In this document: piece after piece, positions 62,344-64,000 of the stretch | Layout: each line of letters opens with the position of its first letter | How positions within the stretch are numbered: position 1 is the first letter of the stretch | NCBI RefSeq assembly: GCF_038096165.1 | Contig: NZ_CP151076.1 | Span: 4,275,501-4,339,500, forward strand | From: Pseudomonas sp. G.S.17 | GTDB taxonomy: Bacteria > Pseudomonadota > Gammaproteobacteria > Pseudomonadales > Pseudomonadaceae | Direction: 5' to 3' | Length of the DNA: 64,000 nucleotides | Notes under the pieces: generated by a model | The model's database searches: none | Told to the model about the DNA's origin: nothing | What the model saw: the letters and a program-made list of their open reading frames with translations, nothing else | Program-made: the position numbers and the translations under genes

Positions 62344-63063
62344 ATGGATTACCGAAAGCCTTCCGACCGTAAAAGCATGCACGCCCGCATCGTCCAGGAA
62401 CTTGGCATGCAGATCGTCTCAGGGCGTTTCAAGCCTGACGAAAAGCTGCCCGCCGAAGCCTTGCTGTGCGAAGAATATGCGGTCAGTCGGCCGGTCCTGC
62501 GTGAGGCAACTCGCGTTCTGGTCGCCAAGGGCCTGGTTTATTCCCGCCCGCGCGTAGGCACTGTCGTCAAAGCGCGTAAGGAATGGCACTTGCTTGATCC
62601 GGACGTGTTGCATTGGGTCATGCAGAGCACCCCGCAAAACGAATTCTTCAACCTGCTCACCAGCGTGAGGGCGGTCATCGAGCCAGCAGTTGCCGCGCTG
62701 GCCGCCCAGTACGCTACCGATGAAGAAATCGCCTCCATCGACGAAGCCTACCAACGCATGGAAGCCGCGCCGACGCCGGAAGCGTTGTTGCAGCCGGACC
62801 TGGACTTTCACAGCCGCATCGCCGACGCCACCCACAACGACCTGCTCTCGCACCTGTGCAATATGCTGTCGCTGGCGCTGCGTGAAGCCCTCAAACATTC
62901 CAATCGCCGCCCCAACCTGCACGAGCTGGCGCTGCCGCGTCACAAGGCGATCCTCACCGCCATCCAGAACCGCGACGCCCTCGGCGCGCGACATGCGACG
63001 CTGGTGCAGCTCGACGATGCCAGGAATGCGTTGAGTGTGGTGTTGGGGCGAGATAACCCGTAG
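62344..63063 (+). CDS. GntR-family (FadR/FCD) transcriptional regulator
   Basis: A 239-residue regulator. Start at ATG 62344 (MDYRKPSDRKSMHARI). The winged helix is N-terminal (about 12-80), with the recognition region CEEYAVSRPVLREATRVLVAKGLV. The C-terminal FCD domain (about 100-220) has metal-binding residues in DLDFHSRIADATHND and LPRHKAIL. FCD regulators bind sugar acids or keto acids. It follows the dehydratase and probably represses the divergent promoters that contain TAGTATTACTA. Confidence 0.93.
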   Translation: MDYRKPSDRKSMHARIVQELGMQIVSGRFKPDEKLPAEALLCEEYAVSRPVLREATRVLVAKGLVYSRPRVGTVVKARKEWHLLDPDVLHWVMQSTPQNEFFNLLTSVRAVIEPAVAALAAQYATDEEIASIDEAYQRMEAAPTPEALLQPDLDFHSRIADATHNDLLSHLCNMLSLALREALKHSNRRPNLHELALPRHKAILTAIQNRDALGARHATLVQLDDARNALSVVLGRDNP

Positions 63064-63112
63064 GACCGGCTTCAGCCGGGAGAGCGTCGCTCGCGGCTGA
63101 AGCCGCTCCTAC
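63060..63112 (+). repeat. REP doublet, GTAGGACCGGCTTCAGCCGG type
   Basis: Arms GTAGGACCGGCTTCAGCCGG and GGCTGAAGCCGCTCCTAC, immediately after (and touching) the regulator stop, between convergent genes. Confidence 0.9.
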
Positions 63113-63125
63113 GGATGAACACACG

Positions 63126-64000
63126 TCAATGGGAAAACAACGAATTCCCCACCTTGCCCGCCATGTTCTCCGGCTTGATCAGGAACCGCGCCAGTGCTGG
63201 CAATAGCCACAACGCGCCGAACATGTTCCACAGCAGCATGAAGGTCAGCATCAGGCCCATGTCGGCCTGAAACTTGATCGCCGAGAAAATCCAGGTGCAC
63301 ACGCCAATGGCCAGGCACAAACCGGTGAACAACACCGCCTTGCCGGTGGACTTCAAGGTTTCGTAATACGCTTCCTGCAACGGCAGGCCCGCGCGCAGGA
63401 AGCTTTCCAGGCGACTGTAGACGTAGATGCCGTAATCGACCCCAATCCCCACGCCCAAGGCAATCACCGGCAAGGTCGCGACCTTGACGCCGATCCCCAT
63501 GAACGCCATCAAGGCGTTGCCCAGCACCGACGTCAGCACCAGCGGCAAGACGATGCACAAGGTCGCCGCCCAGGAGCGGAAGGTAATCATGCACATGGTC
63601 GCGACGCAGATGTAGACCAGGATCAGAATGGTCATCTCGGTCTGCTTGATCACTTCGTTGGTCGCCGCTTCGATACCGGCGTTACCCGCTGCAAGCAGGA
63701 ATTCCAGGCCTTCGCGGTTATTTTCCTTGGCGAAATCCTGCACCGCATGCACCGCCCTATCCAGGGTTTCGGCCTTGTGATCGTTGAGGAAAATCAACAG
63801 CGGCGCCAGCGAGCAATCGTTGTTGTACAGGCCATCGGCCCGGGCAATGGAGCTGTTGAGCACGTCCTTGTTGCGCGACAGGGATTCCCATTTCAGATTG
63901 CCCTCGTTCATGCCCTTGATCATTTGCTTGGACACGGTCACCAGGGAAATAGCCGATTGCACGCCTGGCGTGTTCTCCATCTTCCAGGTCAATTCGTTGA
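63126..64000 (-). CDS. MMPL/RND-superfamily exporter, C-terminal part
   Basis: The frame is open from the window edge to a stop at 63126, about 291 residues of the C-terminal half. A large soluble region is followed by at least five membrane spans (from about residue 118 of the visible part), including ILILVYICVATMCMITFRSW and a conserved GVGIGVDYGIYVYSR, the motif of MMPL/RND proteins with the proton-relay aspartate. Function and start cannot be seen. Homologues in Pseudomonas adjoin DUF1302/DUF1329 genes and may move lipids, but those genes are outside the window. Confidence 0.88.
   Translation of the reverse strand, partial: NELTWKMENTPGVQSAISLVTVSKQMIKGMNEGNLKWESLSRNKDVLNSSIARADGLYNNDCSLAPLLIFLNDHKAETLDRAVHAVQDFAKENNREGLEFLLAAGNAGIEAATNEVIKQTEMTILILVYICVATMCMITFRSWAATLCIVLPLVLTSVLGNALMAFMGIGVKVATLPVIALGVGIGVDYGIYVYSRLESFLRAGLPLQEAYYETLKSTGKAVLFTGLCLAIGVCTWIFSAIKFQADMGLMLTFMLLWNMFGALWLLPALARFLIKPENMAGKVGNSLFSH

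Overview
This 64-kb window is chromosomal DNA from a Pseudomonas, most likely of the P. fluorescens lineage. The evidence is the gene order ppiD-hupB-lon-clpX-clpP-tig-tRNAs-folD ... cysS-glnS-ppiB-lpxH ... acnB, a 180-kDa-class NAD-glutamate dehydrogenase, and many REP palindromes of the Pseudomonas kind (GTGGGAGCGAGC and GTAGGAxCG types). No phage, CRISPR array, integrase or full insertion sequence was seen.

Layout. 1-7442: protein quality control block on the minus strand (tig, clpP, clpX, lon, hupB, 5' end of ppiD). It has sigma-32-like promoters before clpX and lon, a decayed tRNA-Asp after hupB, and an Arg-His-Leu tRNA operon. 7739-8593: folD. 8662-16903: accessory-looking island with a six-gene glycerol/polyol-type ABC transporter operon (minus) and a divergent sigma-54 activator (plus). 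Between them lie a -24/-12 promoter and six TGAACA repeats, and the activator gene carries a REP doublet inside its reading frame. 17062-21585: cysS, glnS, ppiB, lpxH. 21814-26687: marR-OMF-emrA-emrB-type drug efflux operon with a duplicated operator. 26774-32035: miaE, a universal stress protein with a perfect 48-bp internal duplication, a DUF1289 protein, and acnB. 32787-37643: gdhB. 37989-40373: a secreted GbpA-like carbohydrate-binding protein, a small unknown and an amidohydrolase. 40603-47456: MoxR-DUF58-DUF4381-BatA-BatB-BatD operon. 47542-53023: sbcD, sbcC and a glutathione S-transferase-like gene. 53024-56290: repeats, three very small genes, a periplasmic lactonase-fold protein and a DUF5629-like gene. 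56355-63063: sugar-acid catabolic cluster (two MFS transporters, a GguC/AraD1-type protein, an IlvD/Edd dehydratase, a FadR/GntR regulator) with a perfect FadR-type operator. 63126-64000: 3' part of an MMPL/RND-type exporter.

The least ordinary material is in the repeats. Two 140-bp elements (21592-21731 and 53412-53551) fold end to end as hairpins, differ by compensatory changes, and sit inside 4-bp target duplications at the start of REP sequences. A related inverted-repeat element lies before acnB. A roughly 350-bp dispersed repeat is present twice in opposite orientation about 20.5 kb apart. A REP doublet has been absorbed into the coding sequence of a transcription factor. I found no clear evidence of a wholly new multi-gene system. 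The best candidates for new biology are the covarying hairpin elements, the TGAACA-array/sigma-54 control region, and the pair of overlapping small membrane-protein genes at 53649-54022.
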